From Pseudomonadota bacterium (GTDB lineage Bacteria; Pseudomonadota; Alphaproteobacteria; Rhizobiales; Xanthobacteraceae), in the NCBI GenBank assembly GCA_018240595.1, contig JAFEFL010000064.1, positions 186,001 to 250,000 on the forward strand: 64,000 bases of DNA, read 5' to 3'. The number at the start of each line of letters is the position of its first letter. Position 1 is the stretch's first letter. Shown piece after piece: positions 8,012 to 15,245 of the stretch. Below the pieces are notes generated by a model that was not told the origin of the DNA, made no database searches, and saw only the letters and a list, made by a program, of their open reading frames with translations. The position numbers and the translations under genes are program-made.

Positions 8012-9742
8012 ATGCGTGGCACGATTCCGATTTCCGTGGAGCAAGGCCAGCGGCGTGGCTTCACGCGCTGGGACATCGTCGCGGCCCTGCTCGTGCTCGG
8101 CCTGCTGGTGTTTATCGGCGAGGCGAGCCGTCACCTCCTGCAGCCATTGACCGAATTACAGGCGGCGCCGGTGTCGCTCGATCCGATGCGACTTCCCGAA
8201 TATGCGGCGCGCACGACGCTGCGCATGCTGGTGGCTTTGCTGCTGTCGCTGGTCTTTACGTTCACCTACGCGACACTGGCGGCCAAAAGCCGCCGCGCCG
8301 AAAAGCTGCTGGTGCCGCTGCTCGACATCCTGCAATCGGTACCGATCCTCGGCTTCATCTCGGTGACGGTGGTCTTCTTCATGTCGCTGGCGCCTGGGCG
8401 CGTGCTCGGCGCCGAGTTTGCAGCGGTGTTTGCCATTTTCACCAGTCAGGCCTGGAACATGGCATTTTCCTTCTACCAGTCGCTGCGCACCGTGCCGGTC
8501 GAACTGCTCGAAGCCTCGCGCGTGTTCAAGCTGTCGCGCTGGATGCAGTTCTGGCGCGTCGAAGCGCCGTTCGCCATGCCGCAGCTGATCTGGAACATGA
8601 TGGTCTCGATGTCCGGAAGCTGGTTCTTCGTTGTGGCATCGGAAGCGATCAGCGTCGGCAACACGACTGTGACGCTGCCGGGCATTGGCTCCTACATCGC
8701 GCTGGCGATCACGCAGGAGAATCTCCATGCTGTGGTCTGGGCGATCGCCGCGATGATGATCGTCATCCTGCTCTACGATCAGATCCTGTTCCGGCCGCTG
8801 GTTGCCTGGGCGGATCGATTCCGCTTCGAACAGCAGGCCGGCGTGATGCCGCCGCGTTCCTGGGTCCTCGACGTGCTGCGCCGCTCCGGCGCCGTGGCGA
8901 CATTGATGGCGCCGCTCGGCCGGCTATGGCGCCGCACGATGCGGTGGTCCCTGTTCGAACCGGGGCCGCGGATCGCTGTGGTCAAGCGGCTGAACAGCCG
9001 CTGGGTCGATGGCCTCTGGCTCGCCTGTCTGGCAGCGCTGGCGGCCTATGTCATGTGGCGCGTCGGCGACTTCGTCGCCGGCAACGTCTCCTGGCAGGAG
9101 TTCGGGCGCGCGTTGCTGCTTGGCGCCGTCACGCTTGCGCGCGTCACGATTTTGATTGTGATCGCCACGGTCATCTGGCTGCCGCTCGGTGTAATGATCG
9201 GCATGCGGCCGCGGCTGGCGCAGTTCATCCAGCCGGCCGCTCAGTTTCTTGCCGCGTTTCCGGCCAACGTCCTGTTCCCGATCGCCGTGTCTGCGATCGT
9301 CGTGCTCAAGCTCGATCCCAATATCTGGCTGAGCCCGCTGATGATACTCGGCACGCAATGGTACATCCTGTTCAACGTCGTCGCCGGTGCGATGTCTATT
9401 CCATCCGAGATGCGCGACGTCGGCACCAATCTCCAGATTCGCGGCTGGTTGTGGTGGAGGAAAATCGCGATCCCCGCGGTGTTTCCCTATTACGTCACCG
9501 GTGCCATCACGGCATCGGGCGGCTCCTGGAACGCCAGTATCGTCGCCGAAGTCGCGAGCTGGGGCAGTACGAAACTGCAAGCCTACGGGCTGGGCGCCTA
9601 CATCGCGCAAGCCACCGAAGCCGGCGACTTCCAGCGTATCGTGCTCGGCGTTGCGGTGATGAGCCTCTACGTCGTCATTCTCAATCGCATCCTCTGGCGG
9701 CCGCTGTACTGGTACGCCGAACGCAAATTCCGTCTCGAATAG
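8012..9742 (+). CDS. Fused double-domain ABC permease (NitT/TauT-like)
   Basis: The 576-residue protein carries two binding-protein-dependent permease domains in one chain, about residues 60-265 and 340-565, each with five or so membrane spans. Coupling loops are visible in FWRVEAPFAMPQLIWNMM and WRKIAIPAVFPYYVTGA. This is typical of nitrate/sulfonate/bicarbonate-like importers annotated in Rhizobia. The start at 8012 gives a cytoplasmic N-tail; longer frames run back into the leader and the small ORF. It is followed 11 bases later by its ATPase. No periplasmic binding protein is encoded nearby, so the substrate is unknown; the structured leader suggests a ligand-responsive operon. Confidence 0.85.
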   Translation: MRGTIPISVEQGQRRGFTRWDIVAALLVLGLLVFIGEASRHLLQPLTELQAAPVSLDPMRLPEYAARTTLRMLVALLLSLVFTFTYATLAAKSRRAEKLLVPLLDILQSVPILGFISVTVVFFMSLAPGRVLGAEFAAVFAIFTSQAWNMAFSFYQSLRTVPVELLEASRVFKLSRWMQFWRVEAPFAMPQLIWNMMVSMSGSWFFVVASEAISVGNTTVTLPGIGSYIALAITQENLHAVVWAIAAMMIVILLYDQILFRPLVAWADRFRFEQQAGVMPPRSWVLDVLRRSGAVATLMAPLGRLWRRTMRWSLFEPGPRIAVVKRLNSRWVDGLWLACLAALAAYVMWRVGDFVAGNVSWQEFGRALLLGAVTLARVTILIVIATVIWLPLGVMIGMRPRLAQFIQPAAQFLAAFPANVLFPIAVSAIVVLKLDPNIWLSPLMILGTQWYILFNVVAGAMSIPSEMRDVGTNLQIRGWLWWRKIAIPAVFPYYVTGAITASGGSWNASIVAEVASWGSTKLQAYGLGAYIAQATEAGDFQRIVLGVAVMSLYVVILNRILWRPLYWYAERKFRLE

Positions 9743-9753
9743 AAAGAACCGTC

Positions 9754-11046
9754 ATGACCGAAGCATTGCTGGAAATTCGCGCCTGCTGCCAGGCCTTTCC
9801 CAAGGCTGATGGCGAGGACCTTTTGGTGCTCGACGATATCAACCTCACCATGAAGCAAGGTGAGATCATCGGTCTGCTCGGCCGATCGGGCTCGGGCAAA
9901 TCGACCTTGCTGCGGCTCATCGCCGGGCTGGCGCTGCCCGTCAAAGGCAGCCTGGTGTATCAGGGCCGAACCATCAGCGGTCCCGCCCCGGGCATCTCGA
10001 TGGTTTTCCAGAGTTCGGCATTGTTTCCCTGGCTGACGGTTCTGGAGAATGTCGAACTTGGGCTCGAGGCACTCGGCTTGCCGGACGACGAGATTCGAAA
10101 ACGCGCTCTGGCGGGTATCGACCTCATCGGCCTCGACGGCTACGAGTCGGCTTATCCGCGCGAACTGTCGGGCGGCATGCGCCAGCGCGTCGGCTTTGCG
10201 CGTGCGCTGGTCGTGCATCCGAACATCCTGCTCATGGATGAGCCGTTTTCCGCGCTCGACGTGCTGACCGCCGAGACGCTGCGCACCGACTTCCTCGAAT
10301 TGTGGAAGGACGGCCGGCTGCCGATCAAGGGAGTGGTGCTTGTGACGCACAACATCGAGGAGGCGGTGCTGATGTGCGACCGCATTCTCGTTTTCTCACG
10401 TAATCCGGGCCACATTACCGAGGAGATCAAGGTCGATCTGCCGCATCCACGCAGCCGTATGGATGCAACGTTTCGCGATCTCGTCGAGCGTAGCTATGTG
10501 GCGCTGACCGCAAAGCCGGCGCCGACCCGCGCGGCCGATCGCTTCGCCGCGGCCGGCATCGATATGGTGCTGCCGCGCGTCTCCGCCAACGCCATGGCCG
10601 GCTTGATGGAGGCGGTGGCCGGCGCGCCATATGACGGCAAGGCCGACCTGCCGGTGATCGCCAGCACCTTGCAGATGGAGGTCGACGATCTGTTTCCGGT
10701 GGCCGAGGCGCTGCAGCTTCTGCGCTTCACCGATATCGAGGGCGGCGACATCAGGCTGACCGATAAAGGCAAGCAATTCGCCGAGGCCGGCGTCGATGAA
10801 CGCAAGAAGTTGTTTCAGAACGAGCTGCTCACTTACGTACCGCTGGCCGGGCACATCCGCCGGGTGTTGCAGGAGCGCACGAATCACATGGCGCCCAAGC
10901 GCCGATTCATCGACGAGCTCGAAGACCATATGACGGAAGAGGCCGCCGATTCGACGTTGCGCGCGGTCGTCGCCTGGGCGCGTTTTGCCGAGGCGTTCGC
11001 CTATGACGATCGTTCCGAGACCTTCAGTCTCGACAATCCGACCTGA
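9754..11046 (+). CDS. ABC transporter ATPase with C-terminal AAA-associated domain
   Basis: The 430-residue ATPase has Walker A GRSGSGKST, Q-loop VFQSSALFPWLTVLENV, signature LSGGMRQRVGFARAL and Walker B ILLMDEPFSALD. After about residue 280 comes an extra domain of about 140 residues (from MAGLMEAVAGAPYDGK to RAVVAWARFAEAFAYDD) like the AAA-associated C-terminal domain seen on ATPases paired with fused double permeases. It is helical and may sense substrate or regulate the pump. The ATG at 9754 has AGAAAG upstream and lies 11 bases after the permease stop. Confidence 0.9.
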   Translation: MTEALLEIRACCQAFPKADGEDLLVLDDINLTMKQGEIIGLLGRSGSGKSTLLRLIAGLALPVKGSLVYQGRTISGPAPGISMVFQSSALFPWLTVLENVELGLEALGLPDDEIRKRALAGIDLIGLDGYESAYPRELSGGMRQRVGFARALVVHPNILLMDEPFSALDVLTAETLRTDFLELWKDGRLPIKGVVLVTHNIEEAVLMCDRILVFSRNPGHITEEIKVDLPHPRSRMDATFRDLVERSYVALTAKPAPTRAADRFAAAGIDMVLPRVSANAMAGLMEAVAGAPYDGKADLPVIASTLQMEVDDLFPVAEALQLLRFTDIEGGDIRLTDKGKQFAEAGVDERKKLFQNELLTYVPLAGHIRRVLQERTNHMAPKRRFIDELEDHMTEEAADSTLRAVVAWARFAEAFAYDDRSETFSLDNPT

Positions 11047-11049
11047 CGC

Positions 11050-11589
11050 TCAATCGACGACGATCCTGGTGCGCGGCCCGAGCCGCGTCAGCAGCCTGCG
11101 CAGCGCGTCGAGGTCGAGGCCGACGCAGCCGGCGGTCGGCGCGAACTGCGGCCGCGCGGCATGGATGAAGACGGCGCTGCCGCGGCCGGCGATCCGCGGC
11201 CGGGTGTTGTGATCGATCTCGATGATGAAGTCGTAGAGGTGATCGGCGCGGGCGAGACGATCCGCGCTCGAACCGGGCGGCACCTTGACCGGGCGGTTGT
11301 AGTGCCGCGAGGCCGGATCCTCGCACCAGCCGTCGTCGGCACCGATGCGGCGCGACGGCAGCAACGTGGCCGGACGCAGCTGGCGGTCGGCGCGCCACCA
11401 CAACCGCTTCAGCCGGAAGACGCCGCGCGGCGTGCCGCCGTCGCCTTCGCGCTTGTTGGCCTTGATGCCGCCGCGCCCCAGCGACACCGGCAGGATGAAG
11501 GGGCCGGCCACCAGCCAGCCCTGACGCGGGTTGCCCGGCCGGCGGCGAACGGTGAGACGGCGCAGTGTTTTGTGGCGCATGAGAGCCAT
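11050..11589 (-). CDS. L,D-transpeptidase family protein (YkuD fold)
   Basis: The 179-residue protein has the catalytic signature with His in SAVFIHAARPQFAPTAGC and the nucleophile Cys in TAGCVGL, the spacing expected of YkuD enzymes. Before it is YDFIIEIDHN, a usual beta-strand. No clear signal peptide is present: the N-terminus is Arg-rich (RRLTVRRRPGNPR), so export is uncertain. L,D-transpeptidases make 3-3 peptidoglycan cross-links or attach proteins to the wall in Rhizobia. Some short members of this subgroup have unknown substrates. It converges on the ABC ATPase with three bases between stops. Confidence 0.82.
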   Translation of the reverse strand: MALMRHKTLRRLTVRRRPGNPRQGWLVAGPFILPVSLGRGGIKANKREGDGGTPRGVFRLKRLWWRADRQLRPATLLPSRRIGADDGWCEDPASRHYNRPVKVPPGSSADRLARADHLYDFIIEIDHNTRPRIAGRGSAVFIHAARPQFAPTAGCVGLDLDALRRLLTRLGPRTRIVVD

Positions 11590-11831
11590 GAGGGTCGGAC
11601 TAGCCTAGCCCCGATTCGCGGCTAAATACCAGTTCCTGCTTGCCTTTTCTTGCCCGAGCGGTCCGCTCGCCGGTCCCGGGCCTCAGCATGGCCGGCCGGG
11701 GAAATCCGGGCTGTGTCAAAATTTTCCAAAAGACCGCGCGCCGATTAGATGTAAGAACATCGAAAGGCCGAAAGTGACCCGCAACACCCTGGCGGGCGGG
11801 GCTTGATAGTGCGTCGAGGGATTGGCGAGCA

Positions 11832-12518
11832 ATGGCGAATAAGCGGACGATCCTCATCGTCGATGACGACACCGAACTGCGCGAGGCGCTGGTCGAGCAG
11901 CTGGCATTGCACGACGAGTTCGACGCCGTTTCGGTCGATAACGGCACCAAGGGCGTTCAGGCCGCCAAGAACGACCAGGTCGATCTGGTCCTGATGGATG
12001 TCGGCCTGCCGGATATCGACGGCCGCGAGGCGGTGAAGATCCTGCGCAAGAGCGGCTTCAAGCCGCCGATCATCATGCTGACCGGACACGACACCGACAG
12101 CGATACCATCCTCGGCCTCGAATCCGGCGCCAACGATTATGTCGTCAAGCCGTTCCGCTTCGCCGTTCTGCTGGCGCGCATCCGCGCGCAATTGCGTCAG
12201 CACGAAGCGAGCGAAGACGCGGTGTTCAATATCGGTCCGTATTCATTCCGCCCAAGCTCGAAGTTGCTGCTCTCACCGAAGGGCAACAAGGTCCGACTGA
12301 CCGAGAAGGAAACGGCGATCCTGCGCTATCTCTATCGCGCCGGGCAGAAGCCGGTGTCGCGCGAGACGCTGCTGCAGGAAGTGTGGGGCTATAACTCGGG
12401 CGTCACCACGCACACGCTGGAGACGCACATCTACCGGCTGCGGCAGAAGGTCGAGAAGGACGCCGCGGCGCCGGCGATTCTCGTCACCGAAGCCGGCGGC
12501 TACAAGCTGGTGCCGTGA
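11832..12518 (+). CDS. OmpR-family response regulator
   Basis: The 228-residue protein has a receiver domain (ILIVDDDTELREAL; phospho-acceptor Asp in DLVLMDVGLPDIDG; Thr in IIMLTGHD; Lys in YVVKPFRFAVLLARIRAQL) and a C-terminal winged helix (VRLTEKETAILRYLYRAG, ETLLQEVWGYNSGVTTHTLETHIYRLRQKVE). No kinase is adjacent. In Hyphomicrobiales an orphan OmpR regulator of this appearance is often linked to cell-cycle or envelope control, but this is inference. Confidence 0.92.
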   Translation: MANKRTILIVDDDTELREALVEQLALHDEFDAVSVDNGTKGVQAAKNDQVDLVLMDVGLPDIDGREAVKILRKSGFKPPIIMLTGHDTDSDTILGLESGANDYVVKPFRFAVLLARIRAQLRQHEASEDAVFNIGPYSFRPSSKLLLSPKGNKVRLTEKETAILRYLYRAGQKPVSRETLLQEVWGYNSGVTTHTLETHIYRLRQKVEKDAAAPAILVTEAGGYKLVP

Positions 12519-12546
12519 GGATTGTAAGTGGCTACAAACTCCGTTC

Positions 12547-12626
12547 ATTCCCGCGAAAGCGGGAATTCAGCAATGAATTACTGAGCATTTCGCGGCGCCG
12601 CACTGGGTCCCCGCTTTCGCGGGGAC
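12547..12626. repeat. Pair of REP-like palindromes in inverted orientation
   Basis: ATTCCCGC-gaaa-GCGGGAAT (12547-12566) and GTCCCCGC-tttc-GCGGGGAC (12607-12626) are perfect 8-bp hairpins with complementary loops. The pair forms a BIME-like unit between the response regulator and the cyclic-nucleotide-binding gene. Confidence 0.7.
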
Positions 12627-12672
12627 GAGCGGGTGGTCGTATCGCGGCGCCAATCTGGACAGCCGGATAGTC

Positions 12673-13125
12673 ATGTCCCTCGACGACGACATAGCATTCT
12701 TCCGGCGCGTGCCGCTGTTCTCGGCGCTCGACAAGGAAGCCTTGCGCATCCTCGCCATCGGCGCCGAGACGCGCACTGTGCAGACCGGCTCCGTGCTGTT
12801 CTATGCCGGCGAGCTGGCAGACGGCGGCTACCTGGTGCTGGAAGGCACGCTGCTGCTCGAGCCGGGATCGTTCGCCGAGGGCAAGGATGTCAGCGTCGGC
12901 ACAGGCACTTTGGTCGGCGAAATGGCGCTGCTCACCGACATGGTCTGGCAGGCGACCGCGGTGGCGCAGGAGCCCGTGACGGTGCTGCGCCTGCCGCGCA
13001 GTTTGTTCCGCAAGATGCTGGAGGGCTATCCGGCCGCGGCCGTGGCGCTCCGCGATCTCATCGCCAACAGGCTTGCCGCTTTTCAGCGCGAACTCAACGG
13101 CGTGAAAAGGAAGATGGAGAGGTAG
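12673..13125 (+). CDS. Cyclic-nucleotide-binding domain protein
   Basis: The 150-residue protein is a lone cNMP-type beta-barrel: MSLDDDIAFFRRVPLFSALDKEALRILA, GSVLFYAGELADGGYLVLEGTL, GTLVGEMALLTDMVWQATAVA and LRLPRSLFRKMLEGYP. There is no DNA-binding helix, so it is not a transcription factor on its own; such proteins are found near energy-sensing or flagellar genes in Alphaproteobacteria. The phosphate-binding cassette is weak (GEMALLTD without the conserved Arg), so nucleotide binding is not certain. Confidence 0.85.
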   Translation: MSLDDDIAFFRRVPLFSALDKEALRILAIGAETRTVQTGSVLFYAGELADGGYLVLEGTLLLEPGSFAEGKDVSVGTGTLVGEMALLTDMVWQATAVAQEPVTVLRLPRSLFRKMLEGYPAAAVALRDLIANRLAAFQRELNGVKRKMER

Positions 13126-13140
13126 GTCTGCCGCCCACTC

Positions 13141-13224
13141 CGGGTGAGGGGGCGGTGCAGGCGGATATACCCCCTCACCCGACGGCCTTCGGCCGTCGAC
13201 CTCTCCCCGCCCGGCGGGGAGAGG
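13141..13224. repeat. Composite palindromic intergenic repeat
   Basis: Three stems in tandem: CGGGTGAGGGGG (13141) with CCCCCTCACCCG (13170-13181), GACGGCC-ttc-GGCCGTC (13181-13197), and CCTCTCCCC with GGGGAGAGG (ending near 13224). This layout is widespread between genes in Bradyrhizobium-like genomes and sits between two convergent genes here, so it may also terminate transcription. Confidence 0.7.
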
Positions 13225-13234
13225 TGAAAGAGCG

Positions 13235-14053
13235 TCACATCTCCACCGTCGCCGTCACCGGCACGTGGTCCGACGGCTTCTCGTAACCGCGGAAGTCCTT
13301 GGCGATCTTGATCTTCGACACCTGTCCGGCAAGCGCGTCGGAGGTCCAGACGTGATCGAGCCGGCGGCCGCGGTTCGACGTCAGCCAGTTGTCCATCGCG
13401 CGATAGCTCCACCACGTGAAGATCTTTTCCGGCTCGGGCGTGAGCACGCGCATGCAGTCGATCCATCCGCCGGCCTTTTGCGCGGCGGTCAATTTCTCAC
13501 ACTCGATCGGCGTGTGCGAGACCACTTTCAACATCTGTTTGTGGCTCCACACATCGTGCTCGAGCGGCGCGACGTTGAGATCGCCGACCAGGATGGCGCG
13601 CTGGCCCTTGGCCGGGCGCAGCGACGGCAGCACCGTCATCTCGTCGAGGAAGTCGAGCTTGTGTTTGAACTTGACGTTGATCTCGGGATCCGGCTCGTCG
13701 CCGCCGGCCGGCACGTAGAAATTATGCAGCGTCAGCGGATCTTTCAGGCCGGCGCGCTCGCCGAGTACGACGGAGATGTGACGGCAATCGGTCTTACCGC
13801 AGAAATTTTCGACGCTCCAGCTTTCGAACGGCACGCGCGAGACGATGGCGACGCCATGATAGCCCTTTTGTCCGCTCAGCGCGGTGTATTCATAACCGAG
13901 CCGGTGGAAGCGCTTGAGCGGGAAGGCATCGTCCGGGCACTTGGTTTCCTGCAGGCAGAGCACGTCGGGCCGCGCGCTCTTCAGGAATTTGGCAACGAGA
14001 TCGATGCGTAGGCGGACGGAATTGATATTCCAGGTGGTGACTTTGAGGGCCAT
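13235..14053 (-). CDS. xth: Exodeoxyribonuclease III (AP endonuclease)
   Basis: The 272-residue EEP-fold nuclease shows MALKVTTWNINSVRLR, the metal ligand Glu in DVLCLQETKCPDDAFP, the catalytic Tyr in HNFYVPAGGDEPD, the GDLNVAPLEHDVW Asp/Asn pair, RRLDHVW and the terminal PSDHVPV His. It cleaves 5' of abasic sites and removes 3' blocks during base excision repair in the cytoplasm. Length and every catalytic motif match full-length XthA-type enzymes. Confidence 0.95.
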   Translation of the reverse strand: MALKVTTWNINSVRLRIDLVAKFLKSARPDVLCLQETKCPDDAFPLKRFHRLGYEYTALSGQKGYHGVAIVSRVPFESWSVENFCGKTDCRHISVVLGERAGLKDPLTLHNFYVPAGGDEPDPEINVKFKHKLDFLDEMTVLPSLRPAKGQRAILVGDLNVAPLEHDVWSHKQMLKVVSHTPIECEKLTAAQKAGGWIDCMRVLTPEPEKIFTWWSYRAMDNWLTSNRGRRLDHVWTSDALAGQVSKIKIAKDFRGYEKPSDHVPVTATVEM

Positions 14054-14133
14054 GGCGCCGTTAATTTAAGTGTGCGGCGCGGGCATTACCATGTCGGGCG
14101 GGAGTTTGTCCCCTACCGGTCGCCACGAACTCT

Positions 14134-14236
14134 GTCATGCCCGGCCTTGAGCCGGGCATCCCGCTTAGGAAGGCACGGTCTCGCGTCCCTAAGCGGGATG
14201 GCCGGGTCACGCCCTTCGGGCGGCCCGGCCATGACA
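14134..14236. repeat. Composite palindromic intergenic repeat
   Basis: GTCATGCCCGGC..., an internal pair CCCGCTTAGG/CCTAAGCGGG, and CGCCCTTCGGGCG leading to CCGGCCATGAC form a long multi-armed fold between xth and the LolA-like gene. It shares arms with 5173-5201. Confidence 0.65.
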
Positions 14237-14255
14237 ACGATTTTTGCTGCGAAGA

Positions 14256-15098
14256 TTACCGATACCGCGTGTAGTCGATGCGGAACAGGCTCGGGTCCGG
14301 CGTCTTCGACGTATCGAGATTATAGACCGCGACGGTGGTGTCGTAGCCCTGCGGATCGGTCACGGTCCACTGCTTGAGCTGCATGTCCTTGGCGTCGAAC
14401 ATGATCATCAGCCGGCTGGTGCCGACGATGCCGTTGTGTTCTTCGACGATCGCGGTGACGAAAACGTCGTCGGCGTAGACTGCCTTCAGGTTGGCGTCGC
14501 GCAGCAGATCGACGCGGTTCGACAGCAGGAAGCGCAGCGGCGTCTGCGACAGCGGATAGACGTCCTGCGTCGCCAGCTTGCGATCGCGCACCACCACCGA
14601 CTCGCCGTCGGCGATCATCTCGATCGGGCTCGGGTCGTCGTATTCGAAGCGGACGCGGCCGGGCTTGGCCATGTAGAACTCGCCCTCGGTCTTGCGGCCG
14701 TCCGGGCCGACCTGGACGAAGCGGCCGGTCAGCTTCTGCGTGTTCGACAAATAGGCATTGATCTTGTCGATGATCGCTTTCTGCTCGGGCGTCAGCTGCG
14801 CGGTCGGGCCCTGGGTCTTGCCGAGCAGGCCGGCGAACGGATTGCTGACAGGACCGGGCGCCTGCGCCTGGGCGACCAGAGCGCCGGCGGGAATGTTCCG
14901 CGGCTTGGCGAAAACGACATCGTCGGCGGCGGCTAGTTTCGCCACCGGCGGCTTGGCCTGCGGCCGCGATTTCGGCAGCGGTACGCTCTGCGCCCAAGCC
15001 GGGGCCCAAGCCGGCGCCGCCATCGACAGGGCCGCCACGGCAAGCACCGCCGCCCGCATTTTGTCCTTACGCGCCATCAAGGTCACTCGCGCTTTCAA
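14256..15098 (-). CDS. lolA: LolA-like outer-membrane lipoprotein carrier
   Basis: The 280-residue protein has a signal peptide (MRAAVLAVAALSMAAPAWA; an internal Met preceding it may be the true start). A Pro/Ala-rich spacer follows, then the LolA domain from about residue 105: INAYLSNTQKLTGRFVQVGP, GEFYMAKPGRVRFEYDDPSP, then KQWTVTDPQGYDTTVAVYNL. LolA carries lipoproteins across the periplasm from LolCDE to the outer membrane. The ~70-residue linker between signal and domain is common in Rhizobiales members. It lies beside ftsK, as in related genomes. Confidence 0.88.
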   Translation of the reverse strand: MKARVTLMARKDKMRAAVLAVAALSMAAPAWAPAWAQSVPLPKSRPQAKPPVAKLAAADDVVFAKPRNIPAGALVAQAQAPGPVSNPFAGLLGKTQGPTAQLTPEQKAIIDKINAYLSNTQKLTGRFVQVGPDGRKTEGEFYMAKPGRVRFEYDDPSPIEMIADGESVVVRDRKLATQDVYPLSQTPLRFLLSNRVDLLRDANLKAVYADDVFVTAIVEEHNGIVGTSRLMIMFDAKDMQLKQWTVTDPQGYDTTVAVYNLDTSKTPDPSLFRIDYTRYR

Positions 15099-15245
15099 TG
15101 TCGGCCGCCCCGATTGTGACGTTAGTTAGGGACTGGCTGTGGCTATTTCACGACCCCGGCGAATCGGGATCATGCGGTGATTCGGGTCAAATCGCAGCGA
15201 CCGGGCCCGAGGCGGGCGGCCCTAGCCGGGCAGCGCCGGCTGCCC

